From Pseudoneurospora amorphoporcata (Eukaryota > Ascomycota > Sordariomycetes > Sordariales > Sordariaceae): a stretch of DNA of 64,000 nt. The notes beneath the pieces are model-generated. The model was not told the DNA's origin and did not search any database. It was given only the letters and a program-made list of their open reading frames with translations. The stretch is taken from positions 186,001 through 250,000 of the forward strand of contig MU859073.1 in the NCBI GenBank assembly GCA_033297205.1, given 5' to 3'. Positions 54,363-64,000 of this stretch are shown one piece after another (position 1 is the stretch's first letter; every line of letters starts with the position of its first letter). The position numbers and the translations under genes are program-made.

Positions 54363-57154
54363 TCAACGTGCCCCCCGCGTAATATTCGGCCCCGTCCCAA
54401 TCCCCGTCAACGTCCTCACAAACCAATGGAGCCACGTCTCCGTCTCCAACGCCGTCTTCAACTCCTCCGTCCGTCTCTCCACGTCTGTCACCTGCGCCTC
54501 GAACCTCTCCACCCCGTCCTCGACATCCTGCACTTTATCCACCAGCGCACCGATCTCGTACTCCAGCTTCGCCACGAGCACTTCAACGTCCTTAACGGCC
54601 TCGTTGAGTCTGTGCCGCTCCTCTCCCACAATCTCCTCCCCAGAGTGTCTAATGCGCTGGTACGCGTCGCTGACGTGCAGGTAGAGCGACTGTAGTTCGT
54701 GCTGCTGGCGAGTGAACGTCTCGTCTAGGCTTTCGACTGAGGAGAGTTTAGAGGAGACCCAGGGACTCAGGTCGGATTGCAGGGCCGAGAGGTGCGCGTA
54801 GAGAGAGCGGGCGAGCTCGGCTTGGGTTTCGAAGAGGGTGCCGTCGGAGAGTTGCTTGGGTACAGCGTCAGGTGGTAAAAGACTGCTGATGTCGTAGACT
54901 TCATCCCACCCTAGCACGGCATCCTCAGCTGCGCTGAAGGAGAGGCGACGCGGGTATTTGGCTTCGTTGGAGGGTTGGTCGATGTAGAGGCTGGGTGTGA
55001 AGACGTGGACACTGTGCCGGCGCTGGAGTAGGGATATGGGTAGAGTGGTGGTTCGCTCGAGGGCTTGAATGGGTCCTAAGAGGTCGTTGGGATCTGGGAC
55101 CGATTTGCTGGTGATTGGAGCATCGAGGCTTTTGGCTATTTCAGCGACCCAGGGTTCTGATCTTGTGATATCAGTTCCTCTACGACGTAGGCCTGAGGAC
55201 TGTCTGATTACCGGACTAGTTCCGCTTGTGATGCTGGCGATCGATAGTACGGGTGTAGAGTCGCTGGGGTTTCGTTCTTTGATTCCATTCAGGTAGTCCT
55301 CTGGCCTCAACCGCCATGTGAATGCCCGACCAACCGCCACTGGACTTGTTAACGCAGTAGATGACTGCGCCAAGCTCGCTATACTTGGGGCTAGACTCAT
55401 CGGTGCCGGCGCATTGGGGGCATCGTCCTTGGATGGGCGGTTGACATGGCTTCGCAAACCCGTACCGACAGCATCTCTGATACGACCAAGTCCTGAGCGG
55501 GCATCGCTCACCTTTCCAGCCACACTCTTGAAGACCGTTTTTCGTAAGGCGTCTTTGTCGGGAGCCCCTGCGTTGATATCCATGGTGCTAGCTGCAGACG
55601 CCGGCGGTACTGAATATGAACCCATCAACTCCTCTGTCGTTTTTCCAACCTCCTGCTCCTCGTCTACGGCCATCGACTGGGCCCTTCTACTTCCTGTCTG
55701 TGACAACACATCGTCTTTAACATCTTTCGCGCCAAATGGGGGTACAATGTGTTCGTAATCGTTGAGCGTCCTCCTTGGTTTACCGTGCCATAGCCACTTC
55801 GGTCGTTCGCCTGTTGTGAATTTGATAAACTTGTCCAGATCCAACGTTTCAATGTCGCCGATGTTCCCTTTGTCTTTGCCTCCCACCATTCCTATTACCA
55901 GCTCGCCTCTCTTGCCTCCTATTTCCGCAACGGTGGACTTCACAGCCTTTTGTACACCCCAACCTTCTCCCGCGGCGGCCTTGGCGGTTAACTGGTGAAG
56001 TTTAAAAAGGGTTTGGCGGTCGAGGCGTCGCGTCCTTTCGAGTTTCTGCGACTTTTGGAACGCTCCAATACCCCGTTTCGTGCAGTCGACATCAAAGACA
56101 TCCTTGGAAACTGGAGCATTGCAGTAACTGAGTCGGTTCCTGGCACCTATTAGGGTTCCCAACAGAGCAGCAACAGTAGTTGGTCCCAACATTCCATCCG
56201 TCGGCTCGATGTTGAAGTATTCTGATCCGATATCTGTCCACCAATTGTTGATGGCCGCTTCAGTGACGTCACAAAGGAGCCCGTCGATGTACACCTGGTC
56301 AAGCAACCCAAAGATAAATAGTGCCACCTGGCATAATTTTACCAGCTCGACTACTGCGTCCTGAAAGGAGATCTTCTCGGATATCTTGTAGAGCTGAGTA
56401 AACTTGGCCTGGGTGGCCGGCGTGGGGTCTGACAGGGTGAGACCCGAACGTCCCGAGCATCCCAAACGCTTCAAGTTTTCGTTGACAATGAAGACCCGCA
56501 GGTTGTGGCGCAAGTCACCATCGGGAACGGGTATAACAGTTAAGGCGGATGGGAAGCTGCTCAGGTTAGTGACCATGAGCTCACCAAAGGCCGTGTCCTT
56601 AGGCCTGGCATGGTGCTGTTGTATCGCTTGGAAGTAGGCTTCCAATCGTTGGGAGCAGCCATTCTCTTCCTTTGGTACTTCAAGGACGCCGACGGCTATC
56701 GAGTGTTTCTTGTCACCTGTATAGGTGGCGATGGCCAAAGCGGGTGATCGCCGAGAACAGGCCCATTGCTCGACCAAGTATAACTCGAAACCTTCGAGGA
56801 CACGGCCTGTTTCGACCACAGTGACGGCAGGGTCCTCTCCGAGATATCTAGGCCATGTTAGAAGCAGGTCCGTGGATTAGGGGCATGCGTGTCTTGGGGT
56901 ACGTACTTGAGCGCAACGGGATCCGGGAGGACTACCCGACGGCGTTCCGGAGGCGGAGACGCAGAGGGCGAGGGGTCTTTGATGACAGAGGCAGCAGTCG
57001 GGGCCATGGAGGAAGACACATTGGTGTCAAGAAGAGCTGGCTGGGACTGTAAGATGGCATTTCGATGAGAGTTTGTCCTGGCCAGGCTAAGTTCTTCTTC
57101 TCGATGGACCCGAGCATCAAGGGCGGCTCCGGGGAAAGGCATCCGCAATGACAT
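54363..57154 (-). CDS. STB6-like protein (Sin3-binding protein homologue)
   Basis: Two exons, 57154-56907 and 56847-54363, 910 residues from MSLRMPFPGAAL. The intron (GTACGT...CCTAG, 59 nt) joins DPVALK to YLGEDPAV. The N-terminal STB6 domain spans about 75-430: VVLPDPVALKYL, EGFELYLVEQWACSR, ARPKDTAFGELMVTNLSSFPSALTV (broken here: ARPKDTAFGEL, TNLSSFPSALT), NENLKRLGCSGRSGLTLSDP, ELVKLCQVALFIFG and WLWHGKPRR. Within it, EPTDGMLGPTTVAALLG and GIGAFQKSQKL look like a peptidoglycan-binding-type fold. The middle is Ser/Pro-rich and disordered. The last 200 residues form a coiled coil (EERHRLNEAVKDVEVLVAKLEYEIG, broken: RLNEAVKDVEV, AKLEYEIGALV). In yeast Stb2/Stb6 bind Sin3; whether this holds here is unknown. 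Start context and exon 1 are supported only by frame and splice logic. Confidence 0.85.
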
Positions 57155-58347
57155 GACCACCGTTGTGGCCGTGTAGGCGATCGCTGGGTCTGGTCAGGGT
57201 CTCGATCCGGGCCGTTTAGGTTTGGGATTCCGCCTAGTTTGCAGCCTAGCTCCCGGCCTGGATCCAACACTGAATGGGTCCTTGGGAGCCCAAGGTGGTG
57301 TCCAACTCTGCGTGTCAATACGGGCGGTGGGCCATGTGTGCATGCGCCGATCGAGTTGTGGACTACACGAGCTTCATCGTGGAGCCAGGATTTGCTTGCC
57401 GTCTTATTCGCAACTCGACTTCGCTTGTAGTTCTTGGCTGTTGGGGCGGTGAGGTGGCCCCGTTGTCTTTCACAATCTCGTCCGGATGGGTGATGAACGT
57501 GAGCAAACAGTCATGCTCTCCTTCTCTTCAACGGCACAGCTGATGATGGCGGCCGCTCCCAGATGATTGCCCGGTACAAACTTGATTGGAGGTGGGTTTA
57601 ACAAGCCGTCGGTGCACACAAGTACATATGTAGGTATATGGCGGCATGTGATGCAATCACGGCAATGGATCGTGCATCCAGGAGACATTGTTGTAAGGTA
57701 AGTAGGGGGATCCATGCTATGCGGACGTAAAAGGCATGAAGCTTGCATCAAATGTTCCCCAAATTCCTAGACTCTCTCCTCCCCTTCAAACTTCCCCTTT
57801 GAAGTGGAAAGTCCCGAGCGTCACACTGCAATGAAAGCAACAACAGCTTCCGTCTTCTCTTCCCACTTTCCTTTGTTTAGAAAGTGCTTGTTATTATGCT
57901 GGAGTTCCTTAACATTTCACTGCACGCACGAGCCATTTAATCCACTCTTGATCACTGTCCCTGCCCGCTGCGGCGGGAGTTCCTCCCCATAAGGTGGGGT
58001 TATGCTCACCAACGGTTAACAAAACGTCATTGGCTATGGGGCACGGCACTTGCACTGCTTCCTGTGAGTAAATGGAAGCGCGTGCCTTTACAACATCGAT
58101 TCCGTGATCATAGCATGTCCATCGACGACACTCTTTTAATTCTCACCTGTAACTTTGAATCGAACACCGGACCATATTCCCATCTTACCTTAACTATTCT
58201 CGGCCCATGCCACACCGTTCCGAACTTTGATCTCGCCACCTTCCGCGTAGATAATGCACACCCCCCCCCTTCACTAGGCCCTTGAATAGCGCCGGTTCGA
58301 CCAGCTTCCTTTCCATATCATCACAATAACACACTGGTCCAAATACC
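57155..58347. other. divergent promoter (STB6-like / RMD5)
   Basis: About 1.2 kb between two starts. Only short frames without family sequence. Confidence 0.5.
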
Positions 58348-59793
58348 ATGGCGACACAAGTAACAGCCATGGAGGCCCTTCAGAAGGAACTAGACCGGCT
58401 TAACCGGACACCCGGTCTGTCCGCGACAGTAGACAAGGTCGATAAGATCATCGAAATGCTCACATCAGTGAAGGATCAGATTATCCAAAGTGGTATGCTT
58501 ATCGTCAGTCACTCATTATGCCTTGGGGTAGTCACTGACAGACACACAGGCATGGACACACACGTAGCCAGCATGGCCATCACAAGAACTCAGAACCCTA
58601 TCAAGTCGACATTTGAAAAGATAAACGATGATCTCAAAGGCGTGACGGCAACTCAGAGGAAGCTGGGCAAGATGCTAGACAAGCATTTCCCCCTCAAGGA
58701 CCTACCGTCAGAACACGACGCCATGGCCGACCACGAACCGCTGATAAATCGTGCCATTTCTATGCATTTGCTGCGCGAGGGACAGTTCTCGGTAGCCTCC
58801 ACTTTCATAGAAGAAACTGGAGACGCGGTGGGTTTTGAGCATGTTAACGCGGTAATCGAGGGTCAGGAGCAGGCGAGCATGAGCGATAACTATGACGACG
58901 AGGCAATGGATGAGGACCACGAAGACGAGAACGACGACGAAGACGAAGACGAAGACGAGGTCGTGAGCCCCCTCGGTGTTTTGGCAACCGGTTCAGGCTT
59001 CCAACAGCTACAGAGCCTCTCCTCCTTCCAGTCACACGAACTCGAAGCGAAATTCTCCCAAATGTACACCATACTGCAAGACATCAAATCACGGAACCTG
59101 CTATCGGCAATAGAATGGGCGCGAAACAACTCCGTCGAGCTGGAAGCACGCGGCAGCAACCTCGAGTTCGAACTCAGCCGTCTCCAATACGTCTGGCTAT
59201 TCAAGGGCCCCACCGTAAACGGCCTCCCCGACGACAAGTTCAACGGCACGGCAGGAGCACTGCTATACGCGCAACAAAACTTCTGGCGGTTCGGCAACCG
59301 CTACATCGGCGAGATCCAACAACTCGCGAACGCGCAAATTTACGCCCCCAACCTCCCCAAGTCGCCCTACTGGAAGATCTTCTCGACAGAAACAGCCTTT
59401 GCGGACGTGGCCTCGTCCTTCACGCGCGAGTTCTGCAGTCTTTTGGGCCTCTCCGCCGAATCCCCCTTACACGTCGCCGTCACAGCCGGCGCGCTGGCTC
59501 TGCCACTCCTAATCAAATACCAACAAGCCACCCGGGCTAGAGGAACCGAATGGACAACGACTAACGAGCTCGCCTTCGAGACCCCGCTGCCCGAGCGCAT
59601 GCTGTACCACTCCATCTTCGTCTGTCCCGTCTCCAAGGAGCAGACGACAGAATCGAACCCGCCCATGATGATCCCCTGCGGACACGTGCTGGCCAAGGAG
59701 ACGCTGCAGAGGCTGCTGAAGGGAACGCGCTTCAAGTGTCCTTATTGCCCCGCCGAGGGACTGGAGAAGGATGCCAGACGCATCATGATTTAG
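58348..59793 (+). CDS. rmd5: RMD5/GID2, RING subunit of the GID/CTLH ubiquitin ligase
   Basis: Catalytic subunit of the GID (CTLH) E3 ligase, which degrades gluconeogenic enzymes in yeast. Two exons, 58348-58492 and 58550-59793, 462 residues. The 57-nt intron (GTATGC...ACACAG) has a length divisible by three and no stop, so unspliced message would still read through. Order of domains: N-terminal helix (MEALQKELDRLNRT), LisH (PLINRAISMHLLREGQF, about 120-150), CTLH with helix DIKSRNLLSAIEWARNNS, CRA region, and a degenerate RING at the C-terminus (CPVSKEQ from Cys407, IPCGHVLAKETL, FKCPYCPAEG). An acidic run (DEDHEDENDDEDEDEDE) sits between LisH and CTLH. The RING lacks some canonical cysteines, as is normal for RMD5. 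Confidence 0.94.
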   Translation: MATQVTAMEALQKELDRLNRTPGLSATVDKVDKIIEMLTSVKDQIIQSGMLIVSHSLCLGVVTDRHTGMDTHVASMAITRTQNPIKSTFEKINDDLKGVTATQRKLGKMLDKHFPLKDLPSEHDAMADHEPLINRAISMHLLREGQFSVASTFIEETGDAVGFEHVNAVIEGQEQASMSDNYDDEAMDEDHEDENDDEDEDEDEVVSPLGVLATGSGFQQLQSLSSFQSHELEAKFSQMYTILQDIKSRNLLSAIEWARNNSVELEARGSNLEFELSRLQYVWLFKGPTVNGLPDDKFNGTAGALLYAQQNFWRFGNRYIGEIQQLANAQIYAPNLPKSPYWKIFSTETAFADVASSFTREFCSLLGLSAESPLHVAVTAGALALPLLIKYQQATRARGTEWTTTNELAFETPLPERMLYHSIFVCPVSKEQTTESNPPMMIPCGHVLAKETLQRLLKGTRFKCPYCPAEGLEKDARRIMI

Positions 59794-61467
59794 GGAGGCC
59801 ATTATGTCGACTTGCCTGTAACTCCGGAGGAGCCGTGGAGACTTGCTGATTACAACTTTTTGGAGAGAGGCGGGAGCGCTATGGACAGCCTGCGAAGGCG
59901 TTATTTCCAGGGACCTGGACCTCCGACACCTATGGCACTTGGGTTTGTAAGAATCATCGGGCCGCCCAGGCGGATAAGGGGAGACTAGTTAGTGTCACGA
60001 CGATGACATGACTTTCATCAAGCAGCGATTTCTTTTTGGGGGGTTATTTCATCCAGTGTTACCTTTTTATTTATTTTTTTTCTTTTTTTTTTTTTTTCAC
60101 ATGAGGCTCGGAACAGCGGAGGAGCGGAATAACGGGTTGTCTTTTCGCTATTGACGAAACGGGATGGATGGGTCTGCTTAGACATACACACCCACCCACA
60201 CACACGAACGCATTAGTATCGTCACAGATTTTGTTAGGTCTTTAGGGTGACGGTTGCGCTAGCATGAGATCAGTTTGGGACTCACAGTTACTGGATTTCA
60301 TAGGTTAGGACAGCGAAACTAAAGAAGTGCACAGACGAGACTATAATGATCGATGAATGAATATCAACGGGAACACGTTTCAGGTCGTCAGTAACACCCA
60401 TACGGCCCTCACCTATATTTGTTAATCCAGCGTTGTTTGCTGGCAGCGTTTGCGTGGAGTGTTGTTATGGTACATGCTATATAACAGTACTTGCACCTGT
60501 CCAATGCTTTTGTGTTAACCAAATCTGGGTTCTTGGTCTTTCGTCCCGTCTGTCAGTGTATACTTATTCGAACCCTTTCCCACCCACTTGTGGTCTAGTT
60601 TCCTTATTCTTCCTCATCATCAATGTCTTATCAATTTTATCTGGAAGGTTTTTAGCACATCAGCCCATACTTCTACGTGCTGTGACAGAAGATACGTCTC
60701 GAAATTAAGCAACATCTCCTATACCAGCACGGGGAACAAATAAGCAACAGTGATGCGATGGTAGTAGTGATTATGGGAGCAAACGTATCGTACATAGATA
60801 GGTGGTGGAATGCATCTTGAGTATGTAGAAGTGACACCATCGTCTCTTGATGATGTATAAGCTGAGCTAAACCAGATACTTCATGAATCCTGTGCTTCTG
60901 TGACCCAGAAATCATTCTGAAGGGGAACGAAATGGCCCTTTCCTCCTTGCCATTTACCCTTGATATAATATAAGGGTCAGCAGCTATACAACGCCTCTGA
61001 TTCATATTCCCTAGAAGCATTTGCAAACAAATCAACCACACCATTCTAGGCTCTCGTGTGATTAAGACATCGAAGTGAAAGTGAAAGTTGAATAGTAAAA
61101 AAAGGTGGGATGTGCGTTATCCATCCCAGGTATCCGCCAAGAAAAACTAAAAAAAAAAAATCCTTTGATGTCAAAAGCTCTCCGGAAACGCGCCCAAAAT
61201 GACCTTTGTTTCCACTCCCTCCCAACTATGCGCATTCATATCATGCCATATAGTAATCCTCCACATGTTTCCCCCCCTTTGATTTGGTCATAAATGTCGT
61301 CAATTGGTGATGGATCGTGTCAGATAATCCGGCTCTGACGCAAACTCTATCGCCGCGCGAGAAACGCATCTAGAAGATTTTCAAACAGTCCACATCCAAC
61401 ATTTAGGCTTCCTTTGTCGCGTCTCGCTCGTCTCGTTCTTGGTATTTTGATTTCCTCCTCAAGCACT
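59794..61467. other. 1.7-kb intergenic region between convergent genes
   Basis: Shared 3' flank of RMD5 and the UPF0658 gene, AT-rich with A/T tracts (about 60063-60098 and 61150-61163). No gene is supported. Confidence 0.5.
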
Positions 61468-62667
61468 TCAGTCGATCGTCATCCGTGCCACCAGCTGGGG
61501 TTTCTGATCCGTCATCTGGAAGGAGTTCATATCATCCTTTTCCGGGTCCCTGCCCTTGGGCTTGACCAAGTGCGTCTTGAGTCCGTTGTTGAAGTTGCTC
61601 ATGCAAAGGAACGCGTTGGCGATGGTGATGATAATCAAAACAATGGTCATGACGGCGAACGCGGTAAGGGAGCGCTTAACGGCCTTGTAGTGCTCTCTAC
61701 GAGCCACCGAGTAGATGCGGACAAGCTTGAACAAGAAATAGGCAAGACCACCGAAAAAGAGCAGGATGACAGCCCCCATGCCAATGCGGTTTTCGCGCTG
61801 CGTGAAGAAGGCCGCGCAAAGCAGAATGACAATTGTGACGGGAATCGCGGCAGCAGTAAGGCCGAGTTCGATGTCTGTCTTGCCGGTTACAACAACCAGG
61901 AACTGAATTGTGAAGCCCAAGAAGAAGAAGAAATCAAACTTCAGCAATGCGATAAAAATCTGGCCATCGGATGTTAACAACTGGGATTCCGTTTCGCAGC
62001 AGGGTGGATGCGGTACGAACCTGATAGTGAAGAAATCGCTTCTTCATACGATAATCGGCACCGATCTGCTTCAAGATATCCCATGCAAATTCCTGATAAA
62101 GTTGCCAGGCGCACACGCTCATGGCGATAGTGGCGACGCCGATAACAGGGGGAATAGTATAAAGGAAGGGCGCACACGCGTTCCATACCGAGTCATGGGC
62201 TTCATCGGGCCGGAAAATGTCGGCGTCGTTGAGCCTCTCAATCGACCTGTCAATCTGGTCGATCTGAAGAATGGTGTAGATAAAGAGAGCCAAGTTGGCG
62301 ATGCATAGCCCGATGATCTGAATGGTGTTCTTCCAGCGCAAGGCATCCCATGTGAGAAACAGGACATAGAGGAAACCGAAGATGAACAGAGCCAAGAAGG
62401 TCGGTATGGTCAACATTTGCGCTTCTTCGTCCACACTTAGGCTCGACGTATCATCTTCAAGGCTGCCCTGGAATTTGCCGAAAATATATCTGTTCGCCGG
62501 TCAGTTTTCAGCCACGACATGAGCGAAGGAGCAAAGGCCACCCACGCTTCAAAAGTCACACCAATGATGGCCTGCAAAGCGACAATGGAGAAAAATATCT
62601 TTGCCCATCTAGACTCGAGAAAGTCGAAGACGCCCTTCTTGGGGCGTGAAGCGGCGTTTGAAGCCAT
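61468..62667 (-). CDS. UPF0658 Golgi apparatus membrane protein
   Basis: Three exons: 62667-62546, 62489-62021 and 61959-61468, 360 residues. The first joint gives TFEA-YIFGKFQGSLED. For the second intron I use the acceptor CCAG at 61960, giving HYQ-IFIALLKFDFFFFLGF; an upstream AG would add residues LLTSDGQ that break the family pattern, and TTAAC just before the chosen site is a good branch point. About seven hydrophobic spans are visible, including WAKIFFSIVALQAIIGV, TFLALFIFGFLYVLFL, IQIIGLCIANLALFIYTI, YTIPPVIGVATIAMSVCA, FDFFFFLGFTIQFLVVV, AVILLFFGGLAYFLF and TAFAVMTIVLIIITIANA. The family is a fungal Golgi membrane group of unknown biochemical function. The C-terminus is hydrophilic. 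Confidence 0.85.
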
Positions 62668-64000
62668 GAAGCTGTCGCGGAACTGAGCAGCGTTGTCTGA
62701 TCCGTCGAAACTGAGGATTGGGTGCGAACCGGCCAGATAGGACCGGCGGATCTCTAGGCGGCTAGCCAGGACGGGCGGATCTGACGACTCCCCGTACAGG
62801 AGCCGGACGGCGTGGACCTAAAATCCGAGAAGAGATGTAAAATGTGAACGTGGCGCTGATGCTGTTGTGCGTTGTTCGCGGCCAACAGACTCGAAAAGTG
62901 ATAAGTTGTATCGTCGGGAACGGTTCAGTGGGGAAGGCCAAATCTAGGGCCGCTTTGTCGTCGACACGGGACAAATATTGCGGAGGGTCGGCGACGATGC
63001 GACAGGCGGGCGCGCCTCGGCCGGTGTTGTTCGGGGCGAGACGATTCGATAAGCGAATGAAAAGACGCAGATGTCGACAACTTGATGGGTTGCCGTCACT
63101 TTGTCAGGGGAATCGTGCTTCGCCGTGTTGGAGGCCGTGGCCGTTCTGAAACACAAAGAGGAGCTGAGTTGTGTTCGAGGGTGACAGGGAGTTCGTTTCC
63201 AACACACGCTTGAGGTTTCCTTCCAAAGGGCGGATTCTCCCGTAGGGGTGGTTTAAGGCCGAGCTATACCCCAACAGGCGACGTGCGAGGCCAACGTGGT
63301 AGGGGGCCTTGGGGAGGCAAAGGGAGGGGGGGGGGGGGGGGCAGCAGCCGGGCCGGCGGACTGTCGAATCGAGTCGAGACGTTGGAGTTGGCGCGTCGGG
63401 GTGATAATCAGAATCTCCCGTAGACGAGCGCGAACCGGTGTTTCTTTTCTTCGTTGAATCTTTTTGAGTGACTGGAGGGGGAGCGGTCGAGTGGACAGTC
63501 TGTGGATGGGGATAGGGACCGCGTGACAAGGAAAGAAATGGAGAAACGAAGGACTATCGATCAAAGAGGAGAAACGAGTGACTAGGTTGGGGTGGGATGA
63601 CGGATATTATTGTACTGCGTTTGGAATGGTTGGCGGTCGAGGTGTGTGTAGGACTGCTGTTGGAGGAGGGAAACGCTCCATCAAAGGCTAAAAATCCGGG
63701 GTCTCGTTCTTTTCGCCCGCAGTGCATGCAGCCCACTGGGTTTGTGGACACCCGCCAGGGCCAGGGTGTGCCCTGTCGGGGGGTGGGGACAGTGAGCGCA
63801 GTGAACCGAAGCCAAGCCAGCCAGGAGAACCTCTTGCCGCAACCTCAACGAAGGAAGGAACTTGAACCGCAAAGAGCAACACGGAGGAGAGACAGGGGCT
63901 TCTTTCCATTCTTTCTTTGTCTTTCAGTGGGCAAGAGTGTTTGGCAGGGCGTATCTGATCAACCCTTTCCTTACACTAGCGTCCGCGGCGCATCCACAAG
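62668..64000. other. promoter of UPF0658 gene and window edge
   Basis: About 1.3 kb at the right edge. It contains a run of 16 G (63326-63341). Short frames on the reverse strand lack family sequence. No gene is supported up to the edge. Confidence 0.5.

Noticed and set aside
63326..63341. Run of 16 G as a possible G-quadruplex element
   Set aside because: A single homopolymer in a promoter flank with no matching context; too little to claim function.
1..64000. Search by eye for transposons, CRISPR arrays, rRNA and RIP-mutated repeats
   Set aside because: No terminal repeats, transposase or reverse transcriptase motifs, 5S rRNA signature or spacer-repeat arrays were seen, and no strongly AT-skewed repeat block stands out.

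Overview
This window is nuclear DNA of a filamentous ascomycete, most likely a Sordariales close to Neurospora/Sordaria. The evidence is many short introns (about 50-130 nt) with GTRNGT donors and CTRAC-type branch points, dispersed intron-bearing tRNA genes, GC-rich third codon positions in coding DNA, and proteins such as xylitol dehydrogenase and mitofilin that closely resemble Neurospora versions from memory. No alignment was run. There is no operon structure; genes are single units separated by 0.2-2 kb.

Layout: 1-1794 is a 5'-truncated DHA1-type MFS transporter, followed by a ferric-reductase-like oxidoreductase (2206-4320). 4653-7100 holds two small orphan proteins and tRNA-Glu(CUC). 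7726-13267 carries two divergent WD40 genes, a STRAP homologue with an unusual downstream in-frame extension and a DOA1/PLAA ubiquitin-binding protein. 14251-15129 is a secreted copper-acquisition (BIM1/LPMO_X325-like) protein. 17085-21703 holds an SRR1-like protein, a single-pass membrane protein with a Cys-rich ectodomain, and a PRISE-type reductase. 23592-29928 holds a proline/serine-rich protein with a dsRNA-binding-like segment, a seven-helix orphan membrane protein, tRNA-Leu(AAG) and a small orphan. 30356-33024 contains a D-2-hydroxyacid dehydrogenase and a 17beta-HSD10-like SDR.

The right half is housekeeping-rich: Rab4-like GTPase, GH2 beta-mannosidase, xylitol dehydrogenase, tRNA-Leu(CAG), two folylpolyglutamate synthase paralogues facing tail to tail, MIC60 (mitofilin), Rab5, Sac1 phosphoinositide phosphatase, an STB6-like protein, the RMD5/GID2 ubiquitin ligase subunit and a UPF0658 Golgi membrane protein.

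Functional themes: beta-mannosidase and xylitol dehydrogenase, convergent neighbours, both belong to hemicellulose use; Rab4, Rab5 and Sac1 act in membrane traffic; DOA1 and RMD5 act in ubiquitin-dependent turnover; the FPGS pair serves folate retention, probably in both cytosol and mitochondria. The most unusual signal is at 7726-8118: an open frame continuing directly past the STRAP stop codon and carrying two 21-residue repeats that are identical in protein but differ at 13 synonymous sites.
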